The position numbers were made by a program, and so were the translations under genes. The notes under the pieces are model-generated. The model was not told where the DNA came from. It made no database searches and saw only the letters and a list, made by a program, of their open reading frames with translations. From Halorussus vallis (GTDB lineage Archaea > Halobacteriota > Halobacteria > Halobacteriales > Haladaptataceae), in contig NZ_CP100000.1 of NCBI RefSeq assembly GCF_024138165.1, forward strand, positions 3,348,001 to 3,412,000: 64,000 nucleotides of DNA, in the 5' to 3' direction. This document shows positions 36,830-45,517 of the stretch, piece by piece; positions within the stretch are counted from its first letter, which is position 1, and every line of letters starts with the position of its first letter.

Positions 36830-37349
36830 GTTCGCAGGGTTTCTTCGACTGCTTCGAGCCGTGTTGCACACTCGGCAAAGACGACGACCGCTGCCAACGC
36901 GACTGCCTCGAAAGCCTAGCCTACTGACCGTGAATCACAGCACCGACAGTGCCCTAGAACTTCCCGAAAGCCCCCGCCCGCTCGCCACCGGTAGACGGTC
37001 CTGCTCGCTCCCTGCGGTCGCTGCGCGGGCTGCGACTACCGAGATCTCGTTCGCTTCGCTCACGAGACGGTCGCTCAGCGACATATCCGGCTCGCGCCTG
37101 CGGCGCTCGCCGAACAGGGGTCGCTGAGACGACCAGGTACACGCGAGCGGGCGGCCCCTTTCAGTCCCGCTCCCTGAATGGGTTCTCGGGCGTTCCCGGT
37201 AGTCAGTGTCACCGGGCGTTCTCGGTAGCCGGTATCACCGAGCCATTGCGAGCCGCCGCGTCGCCGGCCGCCGACTGTAGGTAGGGCCACCGCTGGTCGG
37301 TGCGTCGAGTCGAAAGAAACGGGAGACGAGTCGAGACGTGCGGAGAGGC
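36830..37349. other. Repeat-containing intergenic region
   Basis: No gene. It carries copy 3 of the covarying hairpin element and, from about 37186 to 37240, a tandem near-repeat (GGGCGTTCCCGGTAGTCAGT, then GGGCGTTCTCGGTAGCCGGT). Two CTAG tetranucleotides lie near 36917 and 36952. Confidence 0.6.
36966..37162 (+). repeat. Covarying hairpin element, copy 3 (long)
   Basis: Same GAAAG/CTTTC ends. Outer stem CGCCCGCTCG with CGAGCGGGCG; stem II CTCAGCGAC (37074-37082) with GTCGCTGAG (37120-37128), followed by the conserved ACGAC. About 83 extra bases lie between the outer and inner stems and contain their own hairpin (TCTCGT/ACGAGA). Downstream CAGTCCCGC and GGTAGTCAGTGTCACCGG match copy 1. Confidence 0.7.
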
Positions 37350-37634
37350 TCAGATATCGTCGACGACCTGGGCCAACTGCTCGGTCGGGATTATCTCCAT
37401 CGTCTGGGAGTCGAAGCCGTACCGTTCGAGCGCGAGCCCCGCCTGAAACGCCGCGTCCCGTCCGGGGGACTCCATGATGACGAGGAAGTCGTACTCGCCG
37501 AGGATGGCGTAGGTGTCGGTGAGCTCGGCCTCGTGGTCCTCCAGGTCCCTCCGGATGTCCCCCCACACCGAGGTGAACTCCTGGGGGTTCTGCACGTCCT
37601 CCCGAACGTTGACGAGCGAGGCGTACTTCGGCAT
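37350..37634 (-). CDS. GYD-domain protein
   Basis: 94 residues from ATG 37634 (MPKYASLVNVREDVQ). Ferredoxin-like small domain with the family's marks: ILGEYDFLVIMESPGRDAAF and a closing MEIIPTEQLAQVVDDI. Function unknown; related small dimeric alpha-beta proteins act as sensors or ligand binders. Divergent from pyruvate kinase with 111 bases between, so a shared regulatory region is possible. Confidence 0.8.
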   Translation of the reverse strand: MPKYASLVNVREDVQNPQEFTSVWGDIRRDLEDHEAELTDTYAILGEYDFLVIMESPGRDAAFQAGLALERYGFDSQTMEIIPTEQLAQVVDDI

Positions 37635-37745
37635 ATCTGTCCCATGGGGGAGGGCGCAATAAAGCGGTTGTGGCCGGGAGGACCCGAGAACTCGACCGCG
37701 AGTTAATCGCGGGGGTTTTTTGGGCGAAGCGTCGTATCTCCGGGC

Positions 37746-39494
37746 ATGAGAAACGCGAAGATCGTCTGTACGCTGGGACCCGCCTCCGACTCCCAGTCGA
37801 CGGTCCGGGAACTGGCGGAGGCCGGGATGACCGTCGCGCGCCTGAACGCCAGCCACGGCAGCCACGAGGACCGCGCGCAGTTGGTCGACGACGTCCGCCA
37901 CGTCGACGAGACGACCGCCGACCCCCTCGCGGTGATGGTCGACCTCCAGGGACCGGAGATTCGGACCGCCGAGGTCGAGGAGCCGATTCACCTGGACACC
38001 GGGTCGACGGTCCGGTTCTTCGAGGGCGACACCGCCACCCCCGAAGAGGTCGGCCTCTCGTACTCCATCACCAACGTCGAACCGGGCGACAAGGTGCTGC
38101 TGGACGACGGCCGCATCGAGACGACCGTCCGAGAGGTCGAGGACGGCGTCGTCGTCGCCCACGTCGACAGCGGCGGGCGACTGTCGAGTCGGAAAGGCGT
38201 CAACGTCCCGGGTGTCAACCTCGACCTCGACGTGGTGACCGAGAAGGACCGCCGCGACCTCGAACTCGCCGCCGAGAAGGACGCCGACTTCGTGGCCGCG
38301 AGTTTCGTCCGGAGCGCCGAGGACGTGTTCGAGGTCGGCGAGGTGCTTGAGGAGTTCGGCGCCGACATCCCCATCATCGCTAAAATCGAACGCCGAGGGG
38401 CGGTCGAGAACCTCGACGAGATCATCGAGGCGTCCTACGGCGTGATGGTCGCCCGAGGCGACCTGGGCGTCGAGTGCCCGCTCGAAGACGTGCCGATGAT
38501 ACAGAAGCGCATCATCCACAAGTGCCAGCGGGCGGGCGTGCCGGTCATCACCGCGACCGAGATGCTCGACTCGATGGTCCACGCCCGCCGGCCGACCCGC
38601 GCGGAGGCCTCCGACGTGGCGAACGCGGTCCTCGACGGCACCGACGCCGTGATGCTGTCGGGCGAGACCGCCATCGGCGACGACCCCGTCCGGGTCGTCG
38701 AGACGATGGACCGCATTGTCCGGGAGGTCGAGGAGAGCGACGAGTACGAGGAGATACTCGAACAGCGGGTCCCGGCCTCCGAGGACGCCCGCACCGACGC
38801 GCTGGCGCGGTCGGCCCGTTACCTCGCCCGCGACATCGGCGCGTCGGCGGTCGTCGCGGCCAGCGAGTCCGGATACACCGCGCTCAAGATAGCGAAGTTT
38901 CGGCCCGCGGTCCCCGTGGTCGCCACGACGCCCAACGACGACGTGCGCCGCCAGCTCGCACTCTCGTGGGGCGTCAACGCCCAGTACACCTCGATGGCCG
39001 AGGGCGTCGACACCATCATCGAGGACGCGGTGCAGGCCGCCCTCGACGCCGGAGTCGCCGACTCGGGCGACACGGTGGTCGTTCTCTCGGGGATGATGTC
39101 CGAACTGGAGGGCGCCAACTCCACCAACATGCTGAAGGTCCACGTCGCCGCCGAGACCATCGCCACGGGCCGCAGCGTCGTCACCGGCCGGATCGCCGCG
39201 CCCATCGCTCGGACGCGGGACGGCGACCTGACGGACGTGCCCGCGGGGTCGATTCTGGTGGTCGAACCCGAGTTCGACGCCGAGTTCACCGGCGACGCCT
39301 CGAAGTTGGCGGGCATCGTCGACGCCCGACCGGGGATGACCGGCTACCCCGCGATGGTCGCGCGCGAACTCGACGTGCCGATGATAAGCGGCGCGCCGCT
39401 CGACCCGAACGTCCACGACGGCGACGTGGTGACCATCGACGCCGAGCGCGGCGTCGTCTACGAGGGCGACATCACCCACGCCGACCGGAAGTAA
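37746..39494 (+). CDS. pyk: Pyruvate kinase with C-terminal PEP-utilizer-like domain
   Basis: 582 residues. NAKIVCTLGPASDSQSTV, then VARLNASHGSHED, the catalytic Lys in IIAKIERRGAVENLDEII, MVARGDLGVE and ATEMLDSMVHARRPTRAEA. After the allosteric C domain (to about 475) there is an extra domain resembling the PEP-utilizer phosphohistidine domain, as in some Bacillus enzymes. Its usual TSHAA motif reads MTGYPAMVARELDVP, so the phospho-acceptor His is absent. It makes ATP and pyruvate from PEP; ppsA at 57-59 kb runs the reverse step. Confidence 0.95.
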   Translation: MRNAKIVCTLGPASDSQSTVRELAEAGMTVARLNASHGSHEDRAQLVDDVRHVDETTADPLAVMVDLQGPEIRTAEVEEPIHLDTGSTVRFFEGDTATPEEVGLSYSITNVEPGDKVLLDDGRIETTVREVEDGVVVAHVDSGGRLSSRKGVNVPGVNLDLDVVTEKDRRDLELAAEKDADFVAASFVRSAEDVFEVGEVLEEFGADIPIIAKIERRGAVENLDEIIEASYGVMVARGDLGVECPLEDVPMIQKRIIHKCQRAGVPVITATEMLDSMVHARRPTRAEASDVANAVLDGTDAVMLSGETAIGDDPVRVVETMDRIVREVEESDEYEEILEQRVPASEDARTDALARSARYLARDIGASAVVAASESGYTALKIAKFRPAVPVVATTPNDDVRRQLALSWGVNAQYTSMAEGVDTIIEDAVQAALDAGVADSGDTVVVLSGMMSELEGANSTNMLKVHVAAETIATGRSVVTGRIAAPIARTRDGDLTDVPAGSILVVEPEFDAEFTGDASKLAGIVDARPGMTGYPAMVARELDVPMISGAPLDPNVHDGDVVTIDAERGVVYEGDITHADRK

Positions 39495-39509
39495 AAGGAG
39501 GCGTTCGAC

Positions 39510-39962
39510 TCACTCCTCGGCCGACGGCGCCGATTCGAAGAGGTCGGCCGGAATCGCGCCCACCTGCATCAGCATGTTCAGCAGGTTCACCTCGGCCCAC
39601 GTCTCGGCGAGTTTGCCGTCCTCGAAGCGGTTGATATCGATGCCGTTGATGGTCACCTCCTCGTTGGTGGGTTCGACGTTCCCCATCTTGCCGACGTGGG
39701 TGCCCCGCTGGGTCCAGCGCGAGACGACGTAGTCGTCCATCGCGAGAAGTTGGTCGATCTCGATGGGACCGTCGACGATGCTCGCGCCCATCTCGGCCAT
39801 CTCGCGGTACTCGTCGCGGCCGCGTACCGGTTCGGGCATCGAGGGGTCGTGGAGGACGTAGTCCTCCGCGACGAGTTCGTCGATGGCGTCGTAATTCTTC
39901 TGCTCCCAGACCTCCTCGGTGATGCGTCGGTGGAGTCGCTCGTTGTCCTGTGTCGTGGCCAT
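39510..39962 (-). CDS. SnoaL-like polyketide-cyclase-family protein
   Basis: 150 residues from ATG 39962 (MATTQDNERLHRRITEEVWE). Cone-shaped SnoaL fold indicated by DAIDELVAEDYVLHDPSMPE, DEYREMAEMGASIVDG, VVSRWTQRGTHVG and GIDINRFEDGKLAETWAEVN. In archaea these ester-cyclase-like proteins have no set substrate. Convergent with pyk, 15 bases apart. Confidence 0.8.
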   Translation of the reverse strand: MATTQDNERLHRRITEEVWEQKNYDAIDELVAEDYVLHDPSMPEPVRGRDEYREMAEMGASIVDGPIEIDQLLAMDDYVVSRWTQRGTHVGKMGNVEPTNEEVTINGIDINRFEDGKLAETWAEVNLLNMLMQVGAIPADLFESAPSAEE

Positions 39963-40448
39963 GGTTCTCTCGGCGTGGTACCGCAATCGCCGGTTCCGAC
40001 GACGACCGCCCGAATCTTAGTTATGAAGCGGTGGGAATCGCGGTATCTGGCCGTGTTCCGGGAAGTCGTACTGAAGGACCCACATCGCGATCGGTCGTCT
40101 TTCACACCGTCGCGCTCCCGCCGAACGGTCCACCGGAACCGACCGTCCACCACCGCGCGATTCGGCGACTGTCGCCGGCGAGGCAACTCGGCGAAGCCGA
40201 GTTGCCGGAAACGCCCGGTGGAACGAACACCGGAGAGCGCTCGGGGAACCGTACGGCGGGAAACGCTCGGTGATTCAGTCCCTCGGAAACGCTCGGCCGA
40301 CCAACCGACGGGGCGGGGACTTTCGAGGCGGTCACGGTCGTTACCGATACTCTCCGCTCGTCACGAGGAGGAACGGAAGAGAATCCCACCGGGCGGACGT
40401 TCGCCGTAGCCGCCAACCCTTTTGTCCTCCGAACCCCTACTCGCGCCC
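39963..40448. other. Intergenic region with hairpins and a degenerate repeat
   Basis: No gene. A hairpin GGCAACTCGGC-GAA-GCCGAGTTGCC lies at 40182-40206. On the - strand 40265-40328 resembles a decayed end of the covarying element (CCTCGAAAGTCCCCGCCC, later GGGACTGAATCACCG). Confidence 0.5.
40182..40206. repeat. Perfect 11-bp hairpin with GAA loop
   Basis: GGCAACTCGGC and its complement around GAA, in an intergenic region. Confidence 0.8.
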
Positions 40449-40643
40449 ATGTCGGATTCGGACACGGACTGGCGGTACGACGTCGACGAGGTGGGCGAGG
40501 ACGACCCGGAACCTCCCGAACGACCCAAACGCGAGGAACTCGAACCCGGTTCGCCCACCGCCGAGAACGCGCTGTTCGTGGTCCTCGGCGCGCTCACCGT
40601 GCTCGTGGTGTTCGGTCGACTCGTGCTCCTGGCGGGCGCGTAG
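40449..40643 (+). CDS. Small acidic tail-anchored membrane protein
   Basis: 64 residues from ATG 40449 (MSDSDTDWRYDVDEVGED). A Pro/Glu-rich acidic head and one C-terminal membrane span (FVVLGALTVLVVFGRLVLL). The WRYDVDEVGED head recurs in small haloarchaeal proteins (DUF7312 type). Function unknown. Confidence 0.7.
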   Translation: MSDSDTDWRYDVDEVGEDDPEPPERPKREELEPGSPTAENALFVVLGALTVLVVFGRLVLLAGA

Positions 40644-40834
40644 TTCGAGCGAAGACGACGGCGCGCCCTCGCCCCGTCTGTGCGATTCTCGTTCGTGCAG
40701 TTTCTACCACGGCCGTTCTACTCCGCCTTCGCGACCCGCGACTCGCCCCGACTCGCGGCGCCGCGTTCGCCCACCGTCGGGTCGGGGGCGCGTGGTTGCA
40801 AAACGTTAACCGGTCGGACTCCAAAGGTGAACGC

Positions 40835-41377
40835 ATGGCGCTGTTGGACTCGCTCCCGCTGCTGTTGGTCGTCGCCGGAATCGGCCTGGCGATGGCCGAG
40901 GCGCTCATCCCGGGCGCTCACTTCATCGTGCTCGGGGTCGCGCTCCTGCTCGCGGGACTCGTCGGGATGGTGCTCGGCCCGGCCGCCACGCCGCTGGTGC
41001 TGGCGGCGCTGGTGCTGGGCTTCGGCGCCGCGTCGCTGTGGGCCTACCGCGAGTTCGACTTCTACGGCGGCAAGGGCGTCGCACGTACCAGCGACTCCAC
41101 CGCGTTGAAGGGTCAGACCGGCCGGGTGACCGAGCGGGTCACGCCCCACGACGGCCAGATAAAGCTCCACGAGGGCGGGTTCAACCCCTACTACGCCGCC
41201 CGGAGCATGGACGGCGAGATTCCCGAGGGGACCGAGGTGATGGTGGTCGACCCCGGCGGCGGCAACGTCGTCACCGTCGAACCGCTGGAGGCCATCGAGG
41301 ACCCCATCGACCGCGAACTCCGCGAGGAGCGCGAACGACGCGAGCGGGAGACCGAAACCGACGCCGAAGAGATCTGA
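40835..41377 (+). CDS. NfeD-family membrane protein
   Basis: 180 residues from ATG 40835 (MALLDSLPLLLVVAGIG). Three to four N-terminal membrane spans are followed by a small OB-like beta domain (TALKGQTGRVTERVTPHDGQ, EGTEVMVVDPGGGNVVTVEP), the short NfeD type. NfeD proteins are encoded with SPFH proteins across prokaryotes and take part in membrane-domain organisation; here the SPFH gene follows by 124 bases. Confidence 0.87.
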   Translation: MALLDSLPLLLVVAGIGLAMAEALIPGAHFIVLGVALLLAGLVGMVLGPAATPLVLAALVLGFGAASLWAYREFDFYGGKGVARTSDSTALKGQTGRVTERVTPHDGQIKLHEGGFNPYYAARSMDGEIPEGTEVMVVDPGGGNVVTVEPLEAIEDPIDRELREERERRERETETDAEEI

Positions 41378-41501
41378 ACGGGCCGGCCGCTCGGGTTCGT
41401 CGACTCGTCGGCCGCGAAACCGGTCGAGAGAATTATTTTCGACGGCGGCGCGGCGACGATGAACAGAATACTTAACACGTTGTCATACCAACACCCGAAT
41501 T

Positions 41502-42662
41502 ATGCCGCTACTACCACTGCAGGCAACCCCCGCGGGTGGCTTCACGATAGTCGCCTTGCTCCTGCTCGTGCTGGCAGTCGTCGTCATCTGGTCGTCGGTC
41601 GAGATCGTGCAGGCGACCGAGAAACGCGCGCTGACGGTGTTCGGCGAGTACCGCAAACTGCTCGAACCGGGCATCAACTTCGTGCCGCCGTTCGTGAGCG
41701 CGACCCACAGCTTCGACATGCGAACGCAGACGCTCGACGTGCCCCGCCAAGAGGCCATCACGCGCGACAACTCGCCCGTGACCGCCGACGCCGTGGTGTA
41801 CATCAAGGTGATGGACGCCCGGAAGGCCTTCCTCGAAGTCGAGGACTACAAGCGCGCCGTCTCGAACCTCGCCCAGACCACCCTCCGGGCCGTGCTGGGC
41901 GACATGGAACTCGACGACACGCTCAACAAGCGCCAGGAGATCAACGCGAAGATCCGCCGCGAACTCGACGAACCCACCGACGAGTGGGGTATCCGCGTCG
42001 AGAGCGTCGAGGTTCGGGAGGTCAACCCGAGCAAGGACGTCCAGCAGGCGATGGAGCAACAGACCTCCGCGGAGCGCAAGCGCCGCGCGATGATTCTGGA
42101 AGCGCAGGGTGAGCGCCGGAGCGCCATCGAGAAGGCCGAGGGTGACAAGCAGTCGAACATCATCCGCGCCCAGGGTGAGAAACAGAGCCAGATTCTGGAA
42201 GCGCAGGGTGACGCCGTGTCGACCGTCCTGCGGGCGAAATCCGCCGAGTCGATGGGCGAACGCGCGGTCATCGAGAAGGGCATGGAGACGCTCGAATCCA
42301 TCGGTCAGGGCGAGTCGACGACGTTCGTCCTGCCCCAGGAACTCTCCTCGCTGGTCGGCCGCTACGGCAAGCACCTCACCGGCAGCGACGTGAAGACTGA
42401 CGGCGAGTCCCTCGACAGTCTCGACTTCGACGCCGAGACTCGCGAACTCCTCGGACTGGACGACATCGACGAGATTCTCGGTCAGATAGACGAGGAGGCC
42501 GAGATGGACGTCGAGGCGATGGAGCAGGAGGCCCAGGCCATCAAGGAGGGCGAGGACCCCGCCAACATCAAGAGCGCCGACGAGGTCATCGAGGAGATGG
42601 ACGAAGAGGAGCCGGCCGTCGAGGACGTCGAGGCCGAGATGGACACCGAGCTCGAACAGTAG
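41502..42662 (+). CDS. SPFH/Band 7 (stomatin-like) membrane protein
   Basis: 386 residues. One N-terminal membrane span, then the SPFH domain: VQATEKRALTVFGEYRKLLE, SFDMRTQTLDVPRQEAITRD, and a coiled segment with three short repeats of ILEAQGERRS/IIRAQGEKQS/ILEAQGDAVS type (about 205-240). A long acidic C-terminal tail follows. Stomatin-like proteins oligomerise on the membrane. Partner of the NfeD gene just upstream. Confidence 0.9.
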   Translation: MPLLPLQATPAGGFTIVALLLLVLAVVVIWSSVEIVQATEKRALTVFGEYRKLLEPGINFVPPFVSATHSFDMRTQTLDVPRQEAITRDNSPVTADAVVYIKVMDARKAFLEVEDYKRAVSNLAQTTLRAVLGDMELDDTLNKRQEINAKIRRELDEPTDEWGIRVESVEVREVNPSKDVQQAMEQQTSAERKRRAMILEAQGERRSAIEKAEGDKQSNIIRAQGEKQSQILEAQGDAVSTVLRAKSAESMGERAVIEKGMETLESIGQGESTTFVLPQELSSLVGRYGKHLTGSDVKTDGESLDSLDFDAETRELLGLDDIDEILGQIDEEAEMDVEAMEQEAQAIKEGEDPANIKSADEVIEEMDEEEPAVEDVEAEMDTELEQ

Positions 42663-42800
42663 GAATCGTTCGCTCCCTCCGGCGAACGTCTGACGAATCG
42701 GCGATATATCACTTCGATTTTACGGAAACTATTACTCACGGTGCTTCGTGCCACTCGGTGACGCGGCGGACCGACGAGTCCGCGATTCGTCGACTGGAAC

Positions 42801-43178
42801 ATGGCACGCGAGTACGCGATCGAACCGAGTGGTATCGAGTCGGGCGGTGATATCGAGACGGGCGACGGCATCGAGTCGAACGCCAGCGCCGAGGCGAGCG
42901 GCGTCGAAACCCCCGCGGGAATCGAAGTTCCGTGTCCCGCCTGCGAGCGACGGTGGGAGTGCGACCGCGCCGACGAACCGACCTGTCCGCGGTGCGGTGC
43001 GTCGTTCTCGGTGCGCGTTCGCGACCGGTTCGCGCTGGTCGAACGCGAGGGGTGGACGGTCGCGGTGGCGTTCGAGGCGGCGACCGAAGCGACCAGAACT
43101 GACGTGACGTCGCCCGGAACCGAAGCGACGACCGAAACCGACGAAGCGGTCGAACGGAGACTCCCCGGCGATGGGTGA
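42801..43178 (+). CDS. Small zinc-ribbon protein
   Basis: 125 residues. A low-complexity Gly/Glu/Ser/Ile-rich N-terminus (tandem SGGDIETGDGIESN) precedes a zinc ribbon CPACERRWECDRADEPTCPRC (Cys at about 49, 52, 66, 69), then a short beta domain and Thr/Glu tail. Function unknown. Overlaps the next small zinc-ribbon gene by 8 bases, so the two are likely made together. Confidence 0.65.
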   Translation: MAREYAIEPSGIESGGDIETGDGIESNASAEASGVETPAGIEVPCPACERRWECDRADEPTCPRCGASFSVRVRDRFALVEREGWTVAVAFEAATEATRTDVTSPGTEATTETDEAVERRLPGDG

Positions 43179-43332
43179 CCTGTCGGACAGACTGTCGGCC
43201 GCGCTCGACGGTCCGGACGTCGAGAGCGTCTACGAGTGCGCCCACTGCGGCGCGGGTCAGGACCGCTGGGCCGACGACTGTTCGCGATGCGGCGGCGTGG
43301 TCATGCGAGTCGTCCTCAAGGGACTTAAATAA
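43171..43332 (+). CDS. 53-residue zinc-ribbon protein
   Basis: ATG 43171 to TAA 43330: MGDLSDRLSAALDGPDVESV, then YECAHCGAGQDRWADDCSRC and GGVVMRVVLKGLK. Two CxxC knuckles 13 residues apart form a complete zinc ribbon. Haloarchaea have many such micro-proteins. The overlap with the gene before it suggests translational coupling. A T-rich stretch right after the stop (TTGGTTTTTG) can end transcription. Confidence 0.7.
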   Translation: MGDLSDRLSAALDGPDVESVYECAHCGAGQDRWADDCSRCGGVVMRVVLKGLK

Positions 43333-43491
43333 GAATTGGTTTTTGAAACGCACCGTTCGCTGAAACTAATTTCTCGCAAGCCGCGACGGACGCGTCGAGG
43401 GCTCTCGGTGTGTCCGTCGGGACTTCTCGGGTTCGTGACGGTCCCCTAAGCGAAGGTGTTTTAATCCTTCGTACCGACGTTTCCTTTGTAG

Positions 43492-44103
43492 ATGGTTGAG
43501 CGCACCGAAGTGGATGAAAATAAGCGGGCGACGCTCCGTCGGTTCGCGGTTCTGGGGGCCGCGACGCCGCTCTCGAAGTTCCGAGAGGACGGCGACGGCG
43601 GCGAGAGCGAGGCACGCGATGCGATCGCGGGCTACGTCGCCACCACCCCGGGCGCGCACTTCTCGAAGATTCGCGACGACCTCCAACTCGGCACGGGAGA
43701 GGCCCAGCACCACCTCCGGCAGTTGCTCGACGCCGGCGCGGTCGAGAGCCGCCGAGACGGCGACTACCGGCGGTTCTTCCCGGCCGAGCAGTTCTCGGCG
43801 TTCGAGCAGGTGGCGCTGGGCTACCTGCGGCGGGACACGGCCCGCGGGATGCTCGCGGAACTGCTTCGGAACCCCGACGCGACCGGCGGCGACTTGGCGG
43901 CCGCGCTCGACGTCTCGCGACCCACGGTGAGCAAGTACGCGACGAGTCTGGAGGAGGCCGGCCTGCTCGACCGCGAGGACGGCTACGCGGTTCGCCGTCC
44001 GGAGACGGTCATCACTCTGCTGATCAGGTACGCCGACTCGTTCGGCGCCGACGCCGCGACGTTCGCGGCGGACGCCGACACGCTGATCTCGTTCGACCCC
44101 TGA
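43492..44103 (+). CDS. Two-domain winged-helix transcription regulator
   Basis: 203 residues with two HTH units: AIAGYVATTPGAHFSKIRDD with TGEAQHHLRQLLDAGAVESR (about 45-85), and MLAELLRNPDATGGDLAAAL with SRPTVSKYATSLEEAGLLDR (about 120-163). This double ArsR-like layout is frequent in haloarchaea as membrane-free regulators. Targets unknown. ATG 43492 follows a promoter-like TTTTAATCC about 30 bases upstream. Confidence 0.82.
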   Translation: MVERTEVDENKRATLRRFAVLGAATPLSKFREDGDGGESEARDAIAGYVATTPGAHFSKIRDDLQLGTGEAQHHLRQLLDAGAVESRRDGDYRRFFPAEQFSAFEQVALGYLRRDTARGMLAELLRNPDATGGDLAAALDVSRPTVSKYATSLEEAGLLDREDGYAVRRPETVITLLIRYADSFGADAATFAADADTLISFDP

Positions 44104-44792
44104 GACGTAGCCCTGGCTGTTTTATCGCGGGTTTCGTTGCCAGTTCCGTTCGTGAGTGACGGTTAGAACTCGCCACGACAGTTGGAGGTGGTTAGCTGAA
44201 CCAAGCGTCCTGCTCACGTTCAGGAACCACGATGTCCGTGCGGCGAAGAATTGACGATATTGGTGTCACAAAGCGGTCTGCTCGCACGATGCAACCGAGT
44301 GACCGCCCCGCCACCGCCGTCGGACCTTCGGTCCGACGAGCCTGCACTCGCTTCGCTCGCGCAGACCTCGCGCGGAGATGGCGCGACACGGGATCGCGCC
44401 AGCACGCGCCTGTTCGGAGAGTTCATCTCGCGCTATGTATCACCATTTCCTCGGCGTGCGGCGGCGCAGGCGAAGCCTGCGTCGCTCGTGCGAGGGACGA
44501 GCGAGTGAGCGCCAGCGAACGAGGGAGTCGGCCGGGGAGATGCGTGGCTGTCGCGGGGCGGTAGCAGTCCTCATTTGTGGAGTGCGAGTAGCGGTCGGTG
44601 TCACGGCCATAACTCTAGTCGCGGGCCACGCTGTGCGAATCGAATGACGTGGTAACGTCTCTCCGGAGGCGATGAAAGACAGAAGAAAGCGGAGGATGAC
44701 GACGGAAACCCACGGACGGCGGAAGCCACCGCGCGGCGCGTTCGTCGCGCTAGTCGGTCGCGGGTGCGACCGTGTGCGGAATCGGAATCTCC
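44104..44792. other. Repeat-rich intergenic region
   Basis: No gene supported. It contains a hairpin TCGGACC-TTC-GGTCCGA (44320-44336), a CTCGCTTCGCTCGCG-type palindrome near 44349 and copy C of the second dispersed element. The remaining 150 bases show nothing I can name. Confidence 0.55.
44460..44575 (+). repeat. Second dispersed intergenic element, copy C
   Basis: GGCGTGCGGCGGC, hairpin GCAGGC-GAA-GCCTGC, then CTCGTGCGAGGGACGAGCGA, a looser second hairpin region, GGGAGTCGGCCGGGGAGA and TGCGTGGCTGTCG. Order matches copies A and B with more changes. Confidence 0.5.
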
Positions 44793-45038
44793 TCAGACCG
44801 TGACCTTCCAGGTCGTCGACGAGGAGTAGCCCCACTTCTCGACGTCGACGTCGAACTCGCCGTCGGCGATGGCGGTCATGTTCGCGCCGACCTCCTTGGC
44901 GGTCATGTCGAGTTCGTCGCCGATGAGACGCGACTTGAAGTACGTCTTCATCTGGCCCTTCTCGCGGAGGAACTGGAGGATGCGCTGTTGTTTGTCGGTC
45001 AGGGTCGTCGCGGTCGTGCCAGCAGCGGTGGTGCTCAT
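44793..45038 (-). CDS. DUF7123-like small HTH protein
   Basis: 81 residues. After a Thr/Ala-rich start: LTDKQQRILQFLREKGQMKT, SRLIGDELDMTAKEVGANM and a C-terminal beta hairpin ending STTWKVTV, a compact winged-helix pattern of the DUF7123 type, widespread in haloarchaea. Possibly DNA-binding; role unknown. Confidence 0.78.
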   Translation of the reverse strand: MSTTAAGTTATTLTDKQQRILQFLREKGQMKTYFKSRLIGDELDMTAKEVGANMTAIADGEFDVDVEKWGYSSSTTWKVTV

Positions 45039-45517
45039 GGCTATTTTCGTGTAACGGAGAAACCGTCTTAGTGGATTTGGTACGCCCGGTTAACACGGCG
45101 CTGTGTTGCGATTTCGTCCCGAGTTGAATCGAACAAAACCCGCCCGGGAGGGGGTGTTGGTACGGTCGGTTAACGACCGGTTTCACCGACACGTCGTTAC
45201 ACGGTCAGTGCGAAACGGACAGCGAGTGCGAACGCGTCCCACGTTCGGGAGACGGTTGCGCTCGGTGCGACCGACCAACGCTCGTCGAGTAACACCGGCT
45301 TACCTCCGTAAAACGGTCAGAAACGCCGCATTAATCGGGGCACAACCGGCTCGGCCGGGGACGAGCGGAACCGAGGCCCGGAGAGCGACCGTCGGCCGCG
45401 GCCGGTCGGCCCCGAATCGTTTCGACCTTTCACGTCCGTTCAGGCCGAACTTAGGCGGGTGGACGGTCGACAACGGAGCAGAAGGTTCATAGGTGGCCGT
45501 GGCGACTGAAATCGATA
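45039..45517. other. Long intergenic region before the glycosyltransferase fusion
   Basis: No gene. A 16-base near-repeat GGTACGCCCGGTTAAC (45079-45094) and GGTACGGTCGGTTAAC (45159-45174) lies in the first half, 80 bases apart. The first sits about 50 bases upstream of the - strand DUF7123-like gene. Confidence 0.4.
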
